Part shown: positions 1 to 11,404 of the stretch, in pieces | How positions within the stretch are numbered: the first letter of the stretch is position 1 | Layout of the letters: every line of letters starts with the position of its first letter | Assembly: GCA_022818135.1 (NCBI GenBank) | Contig: JAFMSR010000015.1 | Coordinates: 35,761,143-35,825,142, forward strand | From: Saxidomus purpurata | Lineage: Eukaryota > Mollusca > Bivalvia > Venerida > Veneridae | Direction of reading: 5' to 3' | DNA: 64,000 nucleotides | Made by a program: the position numbers and the translations under genes | Notes under the pieces: model-generated | Database searches by the model: none | The model's input: only the letters and a program-made list of their open reading frames with translations | What the model was told of the DNA's origin: nothing

Positions 1-265
1 ATGATTATTGAGGAGTATTAACATGATCCATAAATATTAGTGCTTGAATAACAACTTTAACCCAGCACAACATGAAATCTACAAGAAAAATATTTTCCAG
101 AAAGCACGTTCACCATAACTGGAATCAAGGGAGTGTAGCTTTGGGCAGGCTCTATCTTAATATCAAAGTTCTAATACTGGTTGCATTGTACAAACAATTA
201 CTTCGCAGCTTAGTAGATAGGAACAAAAGTGATAAATAATTTACAAAACTACGCCTAAAGCTTAC

Positions 266-502
266 CTCGATCAGCGCTTTATTTGATAAGAAATTCGAAA
301 CCACTTTGTTATTTGGTAAGCGTTTCCCAAAGCTTGTCAGAGATATGTGCAAAACTCCATTAGCTTTCTTGTACCCACCATCCGGCATATGTGTTTCCAT
401 AAATTCCTTAACCGGATCAAGCAAGTTGAAATTCGGAGTTAGTGCGCCTAAAGGTTTCTTTCGTATACTGTCAGCAAGGCTCAGGTTGAAATCTCTACAA
501 AC
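266..502 (-). CDS. PNPLA-like second coding exon (79 codons)
   Basis: The exon is preceded by acceptor TATTTCAG (AG at 504-503) and followed by donor GTAAGC (265-260). It reads VCRDFNLSLADSIRKKPLG... through ...SNKALIE with no stop, phase 0 at both ends. It matches the ATGL stretch after the nucleophile elbow: a Pro-rich 'LG.L.P.FNL' segment, then an 'A.G.L.ISLT' strand. No further exon was recognised in bases 1-265. Confidence 0.88.
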
Positions 503-3500
503 CTGAAATAACGGAACTACACAGTGGCAGCAGTCAAAAGTAGAACTACTTTCTTATCTTTCAAAGTTCACAAAATCCAAGTTACTCCGCATTCGCGTTA
601 CCGTCGTTTTATAACACCTGGTCAATGTTTATGATGTGTGATACGATTATTAATCATTCGATAGCTTACTGTATGAAAAGGTGTACTGTTTTTGTGTGGA
701 ACATAACTGTTTTTGAGAGAAACAAAACTGAAGCAGTGGACCAGTGCATCAGGCCATTTGTAAATCTTTACGTTTCTCAATGGAAATACGCGAGCTCAGA
801 CTCGTAAAAACCTTCCGGAATCCCAGAAATCCTAGGTTTTTCTAGGACCATAGGCTATTTAAACATTTTTGACTGACTTCACACGTACATATACTCGCGC
901 ATGCACACGCGCGAAGCATTGTCCTGATATAAGTCAAAGACCAGATTGCATGTCAAGAGATCTCCCTCAAGACAAAACCTAAGCACTGAGTAAAATGTTT
1001 ATACAGACACAAACGTATACAACAGGTCAGTGGCGTAGCTAGACCTATATGTAATGTACGCACATATTTTGTTTTGGACCGCAGGATCCCCGGTTGGTCA
1101 ATGGCAAAGCCCTGGCCAGGGACCGGAGGCCCCCGGAAGCTCTGTGGTTTTAGCAATTTCGGAACGATTCAGATGCGTTTCCGAGATAGTTCAAATAGAT
1201 TTCACTAAATATCATACGGCAGAAAAAGTGCCAGGCGCTATATCAGCAGGCAATCGATAATTATTGGGGATTAGGAGTTTACGGAAACAACTACAGTTCG
1301 GTAGTATCCGTAAATAACGGACAGGGTCATAAATCATTGATTATCGATTGTACTTGAATATTGCCTAAGGGAGATATTGATCTTGACGTATTACTTTTGT
1401 GGGGAGAAATCTTCTGATTTCTAAAGAGGATAAAGAACATTTAACATTATCATTCACATTATTCGTCTCATCCCTTTACACGTGCGTAATGTTTGCTCGT
1501 GAGAATTGTTGAAAATTGTAGACCTGTTATTTTCAAGTACAGACGCACACGGCAAGTCTGATACAAAAGTATGGTGTGCTTTTAAAACGTAAATAGGCGG
1601 ACCTATTCTTTTATATTTCCCAATTAGTTATTCCTGATCTGATATATACTGGCATTTGATTTCTGTAGGCTTTTTAGATTTCAGAAAAAGCACCGTTTCC
1701 TTTTCAAAATATCAAATAGATTTTACATTCTCTTGAAAAAGCTTGATGTTGAATATCTTAAAAAGTATGTGATTTTTCATTTTCAAACCATATGGTCAAA
1801 TATATTTTTCCTTCGAAATTAAAGCTGGATTCTAACACTTTCCACATTGCTTGAAATTATAATGAACAGTTTAGAAGAAATAAGGATTTATTGTGGAAAC
1901 AAACTTTTCCATTTCTGCAGTAGAATAATACCTGTTAAATTTTACAGATGTTTTCCTTCTTCTTCTCTTTTTGTTAATGTAATGATCAATTTATTTCTTC
2001 GGGAAGAAATGAAAGACAAACGATTCGAGTATTAAGACTACCTGGATTTTACCTGTGTATTATGAAAACTAGCTTTGATTGGGAAGAAACTCTTTGTTGA
2101 CACCTATAAATTGACACTAATTTCAGCGGAGCGAATGCTTGCCTTTCACTCGAGACATAGAAAAATGTAAACAAAATAAAATATCCCGTGCAAGTGCTTC
2201 GAAATAAAAATACATACATATTGAATCTTTTAAGTGTCACAAATATTAACATCAAAAGCTAAATAATATTATTAGTTAATACTGAAAATTTCATGGATCT
2301 TTTCGCAATAAAGAAGCCTTTCTTATGAACAAAAAAAATGAAGATTCTAACCCAGTTTGTATTTTTAGCGTAGAACAAAACCCAATATACAACTTTTTAA
2401 AGATCATGATAAATGTTACGTAATGTCCGGCCATAAAACTTATCGATAGCCTGGAGCATTTAGATCAATAGTTCGGAAGTGATCGGCCAGCATTACGGAA
2501 GCAACCGAGCTCCGATCGGAAAAATAAAATTACACACCTGTTAAACAAAACCTTAAAAAAAGACCATTTTCTTCTTTCTATATTTTTATATTAAATATAT
2601 CACTAAAATGTAGAATGATTGTTATATTAAATCCCGTTTGTGATTCTAAAATAAGTGTTATAGTTTTTGAACAAATTGAAGATAAACTGCAAAATTTTCA
2701 CTTAAAATTGTCACATTTTGAGCGTTTTACTATATATTATATAGTAAAACGACGGGTAGAGTTTTTAACTTAAAAAAAGACCAAACAAATAAAGTCTCAG
2801 AAAAATAAAAAAATATTCATTAAAAAGGGGAAAATCCCGTTTGTGATTTTAAAATAACTTTATTAGTTAAAACGTTATCGCGAGTTAATGACAGCGCTCC
2901 TATATAAACCTATAGTAAATTTGTGGCGAGTATTGGCCTTGGCTGTGACACTTTTTCTGCCACATGTCTGACATTTTTGTGCAATATTTTATCAATCTCG
3001 TTATTTGGACTAATTTGGAGCTGTTGATCTAGTAGAGGGCCCGTTCCTAATAAAGGTCAAAGCGTTGAGCGTTTACAGCGCTTTGGTCTAAGGGAATTAA
3101 CTACGTTACAAGAAAATGAAATATTGTACATACTTGCTCCCCTTATAATGTGTTTGAAACATACAACGTATGAGTCATCAAAGAAATTAGTATTACATAT
3201 TTCATATTCTATAAAATAGTTCAGCGCTCATGAATCTTTGCAATGATTATGAACACATATATTTATGATGAAGCAGCATGAAAATACCTGCAGCCAGTAC
3301 CACACGTGCTCTTTCCGCCACCAAAGCACCTTAGAATAAATGTCTGCATTGCTTTTGAGTTCTTCTCACAGACGTACGAAAAAACATACAGACGACGTGG
3401 TAACTGTCAATCGTCACCTCGGAAAACATAAATAACGGACAACGTTACACCATTAGACTGGGTATAATTAAGTCAATGGCGAAACCAAATATGAGGTTCG

Positions 3501-6500
3501 AAAGAAAACCACAGCCATATTGGGTCTCTGGTAGCTTTTTTCTTTAGCAAGGGCAAATTGTATCGCTGTCTGTTAAACAAAACATTTTAGATAATCATTG
3601 AAAAGTGTTCCATTCAGGCCTTAAGATTTTTTTTTGACACAACAAAAGCATTCAATTGACACATTTCTTTCACATTCATTATACTTTTGAATTGGTTCGA
3701 TGTAACATTAGCCCAACAAATTGTGCGCCAGGGCTTTTTGATATTTACGACGGCCGCCCTTCGCGCAGTAAAGACAGACATCTATGTAATATCAGTTTGT
3801 AAAATCGGTCGGTCTTGCAGTCGAAATATTGAGGCTAGATGTATATTGTCACTTGTACACGATGTAAAGCGCTATTTGCTAGCTAAAACGTACACGATAC
3901 GTACAAGCACAACGAAAACGCTATGACTGTATTACTGTAAAACACCCCTTTCTTTCACATTTAAAAAAATTACATGGCTCAATTCCATTTAAATATAAAA
4001 ATATAAGTTAATGTTAACTTCAATCTGCTGATATTTTGAAATTTATTTACCGTTTGAAATGTTACACAATTCTGCTATATATACATTAGTTAGAGTTTCG
4101 AAGTAACGTATGTAATAGTTACCTTATTAACCAGTTTGCAAAATCCCCACCGGGGAGACTGGACAGGTTACTAAAGTTAGCAATTGTTTCATTTGTGATG
4201 TGTGTATGTGGAAATCGGGAGGTTCCCAACTTTTTTCAAAACATGTGTGTTAAATGAAATGGTTCACGGTCGTCTATTTAAAGAAGTACTCCCCCCCCGC
4301 CTTTCACAACGCCGTCTTTATTCTTATGAGTTTTGCTCAGTTAGTACTGTTTTCTGAGCACTTATCAATGAGCACTTCTCACATTTAGCATTGTTCAGTG
4401 AAAACTTCTCAAAATGAGTACTGTTCAATGAGCATTTCTCATGGTGAATATTGTTCATTGAACATTGAGCATTGTTCAGTGAGTATTGTTCAATGAGCAC
4501 TTCTCACAGTGAGCATTGTTCAGTGAGCACTACTCACAGTGAGCATTGTTCAATCCTCACAGGAGCATTGTTCAGTGAGATCTCACGGTGAGCGCTGTTC
4601 AGTAAGCACCACTCACAGTGAGCATTGTTCAATTGGTGTTCAGTCAGCACTTCTCAGAGTGAGCGTTGTTCAGTGAGCACTACTCACAGTGAGCGTGTTC
4701 AATTGAGTATTGTTCAGTGAGCACTTCTCACAGTGAGCATTGTTCAGTGAGCACTACTTCACAGTGAGCGTTTTTCAGTAACCTACTCACAGTAGCATTG
4801 TTCGTGAGCACTTCTCACAGTGAATGTTGTTCAGTGGTTTGTTCGTGAGCCTCTCACGTAAGCATTGTTCTGTGAGCACTTCTCAGAGTGAATGTTGTTC
4901 AGTGAGTAATGTTCAGTGAGCACTTCTCACAGTGAGCATTGTTCTGTGAGCACTTCTCAGAGTGAATGTTGTTCAGTGAGTATTGTTCAGTGAGCACTTC
5001 TCACAGTCAGCGTTGTTCAGTGAGTTATGTTCAGTGAGCACTACTCACAGTGAGTGTTGTTCAGTGAGTATTGCTCAGTGAGCACTTCTCACAGTGAGCG
5101 TTGTTCAGTGTGTATTTTTCAGTGAGCACTTCTCACAGAGAGTGTTGTTTAGTGAGCACTACTCAAAGTGAGCATTATTCAGTGAGCACTTCTCACAGTG
5201 AGCATTGTACAGTGAGCACTACTCTCAATGAGTATTGTTCAGTGAGCACTTCTCACAGTGAGTGTTGTTTAGTTGGTATTGTTCAGTGAGCACTTCTCAT
5301 AGTGAGCGTTGTTCAGTGAGCACATTGTTATGAGTACCGTTCAATGAGCACTTCTCATGGTGAGTATTGTTCAATATATTGTTCATTGAACATTGTTCAG
5401 TGAGCACTTCTCACATTGAGCATTGTTCAGTGAGCACTTCTAACAGTGAGCGTTGTTCATTGAGTTTTATTCAGTAAGCACTGCTCACAGTGAACGTTGT
5501 TCAGTTAGTTTTGTTCAGAGAGCATTTCTCACAGAGATGGTTGTTCAGTGAACACTACTCACAGTGAGAGATGTTCATTGAGCACTACTCACAGTGAGCA
5601 TTGTTCAGTGAGCACTACTCAAAGCGAGCATTTTCAGTGAGCACATTGTTATGAGTTCTGTGCAATGAGCACTTCTCATGGTGAGTATTGTTCAATATAT
5701 TGTTCATTGAACATTGTTTAGTGAGCACTTCTCACAGTTAGCGTTGTACAGTGAGCACTTCTCACAGTGAGCGTTGTTCACTGAGTCTTATTCAGTAAGC
5801 ACTTCTCACAGTGAACATTGTTCAGTTAGTTTTGTTCAGTGAGCATTTCTCACAGAGATGGTTGTTCTGAGCACTACTCACAGTGAGCGTTGTTCAGTGA
5901 GTACTACTCACATTGAGCCTTCTTCAGTGAGCACTACTCATAGTGAGCCTTGTTCAGTGAGCACTTCTCACATTGAGCCTTCTTCAGTGAGCATTGTTCA
6001 GTGAGCACTTCTCAAATTGAGCCTTCTACAGTGAGCATTGTTCAGTGAGCACTTCTCACATTGAACCATCTTCAGTAGATCATTGTTCAGTGAGCACTTC
6101 TCACAGTGAGCCTTCTTCAGTGAGCATGGTTCAGTGAGCACAACTCACAGTAAGACTTATTCAGTGAGAACTTCTCTTGGTAAGCATTGTTCAGTGAGTA
6201 CTACTCTCAGTGAGTGTTGTTCAGTGAGCACTTCTCACATTGAGCCTTGTTCAGTGAGCATTGTTCAGTGAGCACTACTCACAGTGTGCCTTCTTCAGTT
6301 AGCATTGTTCAGTGAGCACTACTCATAGTGAGCATTGTTCAGTGAGCACTTCTCTTGGTGAGTATTGTTCAGTGAGAATTATTCACAGTGAGTGTTGTTC
6401 AGCGAGCACTTCTCACATTGAACATTTTTCAGTGAATACTATTCACATTGAGCCTTTTTCAGTGAGCAATTCTCACAGTGAGCGTTGTTCAGTGAGCACT

Positions 6501-8163
6501 TCTCTTGGTCTAAGCATTGTTCAGTGAGTTCTACTCACAGGGATTGTTGTTGTTCGGTACTATTCACATTGAGCCTTTTTCAGTGAGCAATTCTCACAGT
6601 TAGCGTTGTTTAGTGAGCACTATTCACACTGAACCTTGTTCAGGTAGCACTTCTCACATTGAGCCTTTTTCAGTGAGCACTTCTCACACTGAGATGCAAA
6701 TGCGTACGTATTGTGTGTAACGGCAGCTACGTGCCTGACAGGACCATGTTGGTCCTATATCGCTCACCTTACTATATACGATTGGCTTTAATATAATCCA
6801 AGGTCAAGAACAGCAGCATGGCAGAAAACCAAGTAAAAGTACAGTACACTGTAGCTCTAAAAACTAGGATCAAAAGGGCTGGGCCGATTTAAACCCTAGA
6901 AACTAAGTTTAAGGACAACTAGATGATGCTACATACCAAATATCTAAGCTCTAAACATTGCAATTATGGAATTATTTTTAAAAAATCCCTTCTTTTTAAA
7001 GTATTTCTTTATATAAATCTATATGAAACAAGTTAGCCCGAGGACGCGGCAAATTTTGACCCAAGGGCATACTTTGAACATAATTGACTGAGGACCACAC
7101 AATGCTAAATAGCAAAGCTCTAGGTCTAAAAGTTTCAGATAAAGATTTTTTTACATATATTTCTAGGTAAAAACATATGATTCCACCAGTCAGGGCCAAT
7201 TTTGAACACAGGGGCATAATTTGAACAATCTTGAAAGGAATCTTAAACTGCAGTGTTTCACAAAATATCTTAGCTGTGGGCCTTGTGGTTTGGAGAAGAT
7301 GTTTGAAGTTTTTTCCTATATGCATTCATGTAAAACTAAGCCACCAATGAGCAGTGTCAGTTTTGACCGGGGATGGAGGCATGATTGGAATAGTCTTGGT
7401 ACAGAACACAAGGCAATGCCATAATCCAAATGTGTTTATGCTCTATGGTTTCACAGAAGAAGACCCGAAAAAGCTGAAAAAACTATGTCAATTCAAGTGA
7501 TCCCCAGGCCGGGGTCAATTTTGACCCCAGTAGCATAATTTTCAAAATCTTACTAGAGGTCCACTAAACAGTGACACACCAAATACTGAAGCTCTGGGTC
7601 AAGGTATTCCTAACTGTTGCCATAGCACTAAGAGTTCTGCATGAAATGGAATTATTTGATCGCTTGTGGTAAAGCTTCGTGCAAGGAACATCCAGCAAAC
7701 TTTCATCAATACTGACATCGTGGTTTAAAGGAACTAGTGGACATATAGGACGGACGGCGAGTGATCCTAATAGTTCAATCGGGCATTTTGTGCCAAGTAA
7801 GCTCATGTAGATCTAGCACTCTTTGATGACTTTTTAAAAGAATAAACAGTAAAGTTTTCCTCAGCTAAAAAGTAGTTTACCAAGATCATACCTACATTGT
7901 AAAACAGTGTGTCTCAATTTACTCCAGATTAATCATTGTAAATGTCAAGAGTAATTAAAGGGTCGTCCACTCGAAGAGTACCCTCTACATACCTCAAGTT
8001 TATTAGGGTCGCACACTAAAATTGCTCCAATTAAGGCACCAGCTGAAGCTCCACCGACCCGCTCTATCTTCGACAGAAACGATGGCGCATGTTTTAAAAT
8101 TGCTTTAACTGTGCCGATGTGATAAATGCCAAGGAATCCGCATCCACAGAACGACAAATTCAT
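266..8163 (-). CDS. Patatin-like phospholipase (ATGL/PNPLA2-like), 5' part, partial
   Basis: Two exons encode the first 136 residues of a patatin-like phospholipase; the gene continues past the left edge. The N-terminus carries the oxyanion-hole motif GCGFLG (residues 7-12) and the nucleophile elbow GASAG (residues 38-42, catalytic Ser40), in the spacing seen in adipose triglyceride lipase and its paralogues. Exon 2 aligns with the ATGL region between nucleophile and DGG motif. The catalytic Asp (DGG) is not in the window. Known family members hydrolyse triacylglycerol or phospholipid acyl esters, often on lipid droplets. The two exons join in phase 0 across a 7.5 kb intron with GT...AG ends. 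I cannot tell PNPLA2 from PNPLA3/PNPLA1-type paralogues from this part. It lies head-to-head with profilin, 3.1 kb apart. Confidence 0.88.
1250..1350. repeat. Short foldback, CAATCGATAAT ends
   Basis: The segment starts with GCAATCGATAATTA and ends with TGATTATCGATTG, so its two ends are inverted copies of each other about 100 bp apart. Internally TTTACGGA and TCCGTAAA also pair. It looks like a small MITE or hairpin. No target duplication was identified. Confidence 0.5.
2552..2870. repeat. Local direct duplication, period about 205-217 bp
   Basis: CTTAAAAAAAGACCA occurs at 2552 and 2769, and AAATCCCGTTTGTGATT at 2629 and 2832, in the same order and spacing. The two copies have diverged elsewhere. 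A perfect palindrome (2723-2751) lies between them. Confidence 0.65.
2723..2751. repeat. 29-bp perfect palindrome
   Basis: CGTTTTACTATATA is followed by one T and then its exact reverse complement, giving a 14-bp stem with a one-base centre. Sequences like this can extrude as cruciforms or mark a rearrangement point. Confidence 0.85.
4330..6696. repeat. 30-bp minisatellite, roughly 79 copies
   Basis: The unit is approximately AGTGAGCATTGTTC plus AGTGAGCACTTCTCAC, repeated over about 2.37 kb with point changes and occasional short indels. Each unit contains GTGAG-CACTT-CTCAC, a 5-bp stem with a 5-base loop. Since 30 is a multiple of three, short reading frames (repeating S-T-S-H-S-E-H-C-S-V) stay open by chance; they are not genes. 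The array lies within PNPLA-like intron 1. Confidence 0.95.
6840..7806. repeat. Dispersed repeat cluster (copy 1)
   Basis: Successive blocks of the type 'GGGGTCAATTTTGACCC...ATAATTT...AATCTT...AGCTCT(A/G)GG' recur. The right-hand part (about 7590-7780) aligns with 21880-22080: both contain GAGTTCTGCATG(G)AA, then GCTTC(G/A)TGCAAGGAACAT, and end GAGTGATCCTAATAG. This resembles an abundant repeat family I recall from bivalves. The apparent minus-strand peptide is shared only because the DNA is shared. Confidence 0.75.
7993..8163 (-). CDS. PNPLA-like exon with start codon (57 codons)
   Basis: The start is the ATG at 8163-8161 (MNLSFCGCGFLG...), which places the glycine-rich oxyanion loop at the expected distance from the N-terminus. 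The exon ends ...DPNKLE at 7993, followed by donor GTATGT (7992-7987). On the same strand, 15 bases upstream of the ATG, there is a good acceptor (CTTTTTACAG, AG at 8180-8179). The transcript therefore probably has a separate 5'UTR exon further right, and this exon would begin at 8178. Confidence 0.9.
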
Positions 8164-8178
8164 TGTCAAATAAGATTA

Positions 8179-11100
8179 CTGTAAAAAGGTATTGGGCAAA
8201 GTTCAACATATGTATTTTTAAAACGAATTATCAGTAGTTTCGTCGACCTTCCGTTTCGTCACTAAGGATTTTTGATGCCAGTTCGTCACCAAGGTTTTGT
8301 ATAAGATAAATATTAACAATAGGCTTTCAAAACTACTTATAGTAGTCATGACTCAAATAAAGCTTTAAAGCAAAGTTCACACTGTTAAATGAGAATTACC
8401 ATTTGCACTCGCTGTAATGCTTACAAAATTTCAGATTAAAAAACGTATCTGATTTGAGTAAAAATTTTGAAAGTATATTTTTTTATTTGTGTCCGTAGTC
8501 ACATCATATCCGTTGATTGTGTTTGTTAGGATAGTTTGATTCAGTATGTTAACATTGTCATTTTCTGAATAAAAGTTATTATTACTATAATTTGTTTTGT
8601 ATATTTTGACACTAATACGTGTTTGACCCAATCAGTCTTAAAATTCAAATTGATTTATATGACTGATAATAGTCAACTAATTACTTTATTTGGATGAAAA
8701 AAGTATGGTCATAGACTACCCCAATACATACATAGTTTAGAGTAACGACAACGTTAATTGGTTTGTTTGAGTTCCACTTTATGTCAAACTATACTTGAAT
8801 TAAATATACAATTAACATAAGATTGACGAAACCACAACCTCTATTTGTACACAAAACTCTTGGTGACGAAACGGGAGGTCGACGAAAACACTACCATCCT
8901 TTTAAAACATCATCAACGATGTCCGGTGTCACACCGCATTTTGGCTAACAGTCCGAACTATAAACAATTGTTAAGTACTATCCTTTGAAAAATAAACTTT
9001 ATAGTAGTCATGTACAAAAAAAGGCTTGTAAAGAGTTAATTATATAGCTACGAATTAATTTGCACTCGCTGTCAAGTTGTTTTATCACCTTCTTCAGATT
9101 ACAGATACACTGTCTAATGTCAAAACGATGAAAAGAATCCCTTTAAAAACGGACGGAAGTTACTTCATATCCGCTGATTGTGGAAAGGATAGTTTATCCA
9201 GATGAACAGAGGTTCTTCAAGGCGAAGTTATTATTGACTGTAAGATGTTTATATGGGTGTAAGGTTCGTGTTAAGTGTTTGAAAAGGTTAAAATTTTGTT
9301 TATACAGAATGAAAAAATAAAGACTTTACATGTAACAGTATGGCATCACTAGACGTTAAAGAGTTACACTGGTTTCAAATAAGAAACTAGCGGATTTTGA
9401 GTTTATACTTTATACCATTACATACTTGAATCTAGATTACCTTTAGTCCACAAATTTGGAAATACAACGTGGAAGTAGTTTCCAGAAGATCGAACTCTCT
9501 AAGGAAAAGTGAACGGAGCAATTTGAACTTACATAATAAAAATACACCAGTCGCATGAAATAGTTGTGATTAAGAACTTAAATAGTATACACATATTCCT
9601 CGATTGCGATTAAAATACCCTTCATATTGTTTTCCTTTAAAAAGGTCAAGGAAGTTCAGATTTAACTGTCATGCAGTGTTTTAGAATTCCGAAAGAAAAA
9701 AACAATGCATGATAAACGTTCACGTCATCCACTGACGGCATTACTCCAAAAAGGTTCAGTATAAATTCCTGTTTAGTATATCTGTAGATTTTAAATGATA
9801 CGGTACCAAATAATAAAGCGTTGCAAACGCTTTCAACATATAGTGTAGTGTGCCGTAAAACCAGAATTTTCAAACGATTCCAAATTCCTACCTATGTTTT
9901 ACTGTTATTGTTGATATGTATATAGAAGAAATACAGTAACCCGTGTTAGAATATGTAATAAAAAGATCAATGTACGGCTTAGGTCGAGTGTCGGTATTGT
10001 GTAGTCTATGCGGTAGTGGCCCTCGGGATAATAACTTCTATGGCGGTCTCATACCGACGATCGGCATACCGCAGTTGTGTATTACTCGGTGCCCTGCCAC
10101 GTCATATCACATTCTATTACAACACACCACATGAAACTGCTAACTAAGTGCACAAACCGTAACTTTCAAAGCATATATGAACAATTTTGTGAACTTTGTT
10201 TATCTTCTTCTAGGAAAAACTGTCATTAAACTGGAGAAGAAGAAAAAAAAACACTGAAAAATAAAAATATGAAACAGATTTAAAGGGACATACCGTATAA
10301 CTTAAGTCGAACTAAATATCTTCCAAAACATAAATAATGAATCTTTGGAAGTATTATAACTTTAACCTAAAAGTTTCAGCTATGTATTGCAGTATCGTAA
10401 ACCATTCAATAATATGTGTAGAGTTGTTGTACAATTAATGGGTGGATGCGATTTATTACAAATGGCCTCTACGTTGACTACTTGTGCTAAAATGAAGCTT
10501 TTAGCTTTTTCGATATATGTTGTTCTTCAAAATTGTAGTTATTTATCGTTTTACTTTCATTAAATACAGTATTTATGTTTCGATAATATAATCTGGTAGA
10601 TGTAGGGAATACCCCTTTAAGGATATTTATCACCTTAATACTACTTTTAGTTTAAACATATTTTATACCCAAATATATACAATTTTACCTACAGATTAAC
10701 AGATACATAATTGTACAAAGAGAAAAAAGATGAGAATGAAAGACAATACTGTCTTATTGGATTATTCTCCTTCTTAGTAAATTTACGCTCAATAAAACGT
10801 TCTTTTTTTAAAGTTGGGAATTATGTGTTAAATATAAGAAGTAATAAGACTGAAATATACAGTATCAAAGGACTCATTGTATGATGATATTCAAAATTCG
10901 CCTTCCGAATTTCGAAGAACAGACAGCAAAGAGAGAAGGAGAAAGCTAGAGAGAGAGAAGAAGGAAGAAATACTACTTTTAGCATCTTCATTACATAATA
11001 CATAGTATGACAAGCTTAGTATATACAGATAAGGAGGGCAGATTGAGAAATGGCATACAACTGAAGTGAAAATCTTGAAAATAGAAAATAAAGTAAACTC

Positions 11101-11299
11101 TGGGTCCTTTGATGGGAGCGACGGGAACAGCTGGCAGATCCATTACGCCCATTTCGTATATTAAGATATGCTCCTTTTGTGACCCTCGTTTTCATTGGCT
11201 GCGATCTATCAAGAGGAAGTAACTGCTGAGGGCAAACTTGCAAGTCTCATGCCAGTCACATAATTTTTTTTGTGGATTTAATTTGAAAGAAATATTAAA
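8179..11299. other. Head-to-head intergenic region, PNPLA-like / profilin
   Basis: About 3.1 kb between divergently transcribed genes, so both promoters and any 5'UTR exons should lie here. It contains the foldback element at 8237-8891, a diverged direct duplication (about 8330-8530 and 8990-9190), and otherwise AT-rich DNA with no recognisable coding exon. I could not identify a convincing TATA box or initiator. Confidence 0.7.
8237..8891. mobile_element. MITE-like element with about 31-bp inverted ends
   Basis: The left end reads GTTTCGTCGACCTTCCGTTT then CGTCACTAAG. The right end, reverse-complemented, reads GTTTTCGTCGACCTCCCGTT then TCGTCACCAAG. They match over about 31 bases with only a few differences. 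The interior is AT-rich without a transposase frame, as expected of a non-autonomous DNA transposon. The exact outer ends and the target duplication are uncertain. Confidence 0.7.
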
Positions 11300-11404
11300 A
11301 TGTCTTGGAGTGCTTGGTGTGACAGTATTAAAGCGGCTGGCGAATTTGAAGCAGGTGGCATATATGCACCTGATGGAAGTCCTTGGGCTGAGTTTGGCGA
11401 TAAT
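11300..11404 (+). CDS. Profilin exon 1 (35 codons)
   Basis: ATG at 11300 opens MSWSAWCDSIKAAGEFEAGG...AEFGDN and the exon ends at donor GTGAGT (11405). No earlier in-frame Met is plausible, because MSW is the profilin N-terminus. A weak acceptor-like AAG just upstream (after a T-rich run) leaves open a 5'UTR exon. Confidence 0.93.

Larger units (their letters stand above)
503..7992 (-). other. Intron 1 of the PNPLA-like gene
   Basis: A 7.49 kb intron with no recognisable host exon. It holds a dispersed mollusc-type repeat (about 1027-1150), a small foldback (1250-1350), a local direct duplication around a 29-bp palindrome (2552-2870), unannotated AT-rich DNA (2871-4329), the 30-bp minisatellite (about 4330-6696) and a dispersed repeat cluster (about 6840-7806). 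Short open frames here are not conserved-looking. Confidence 0.8.

Noticed and set aside
4330..6696. Serine/histidine-rich repeating frames and a CRISPR-like look
   Set aside because: Units are contiguous without unique spacers, and the setting is a eukaryotic intron, so this is a minisatellite. Frames are a consequence of the 30-bp period.
7564..7806. Conserved peptide shared with 21891-22142 (minus strand)
   Set aside because: The similarity reflects copies of a dispersed DNA repeat. No domain is recognised, and the copies do not share an intact frame throughout.
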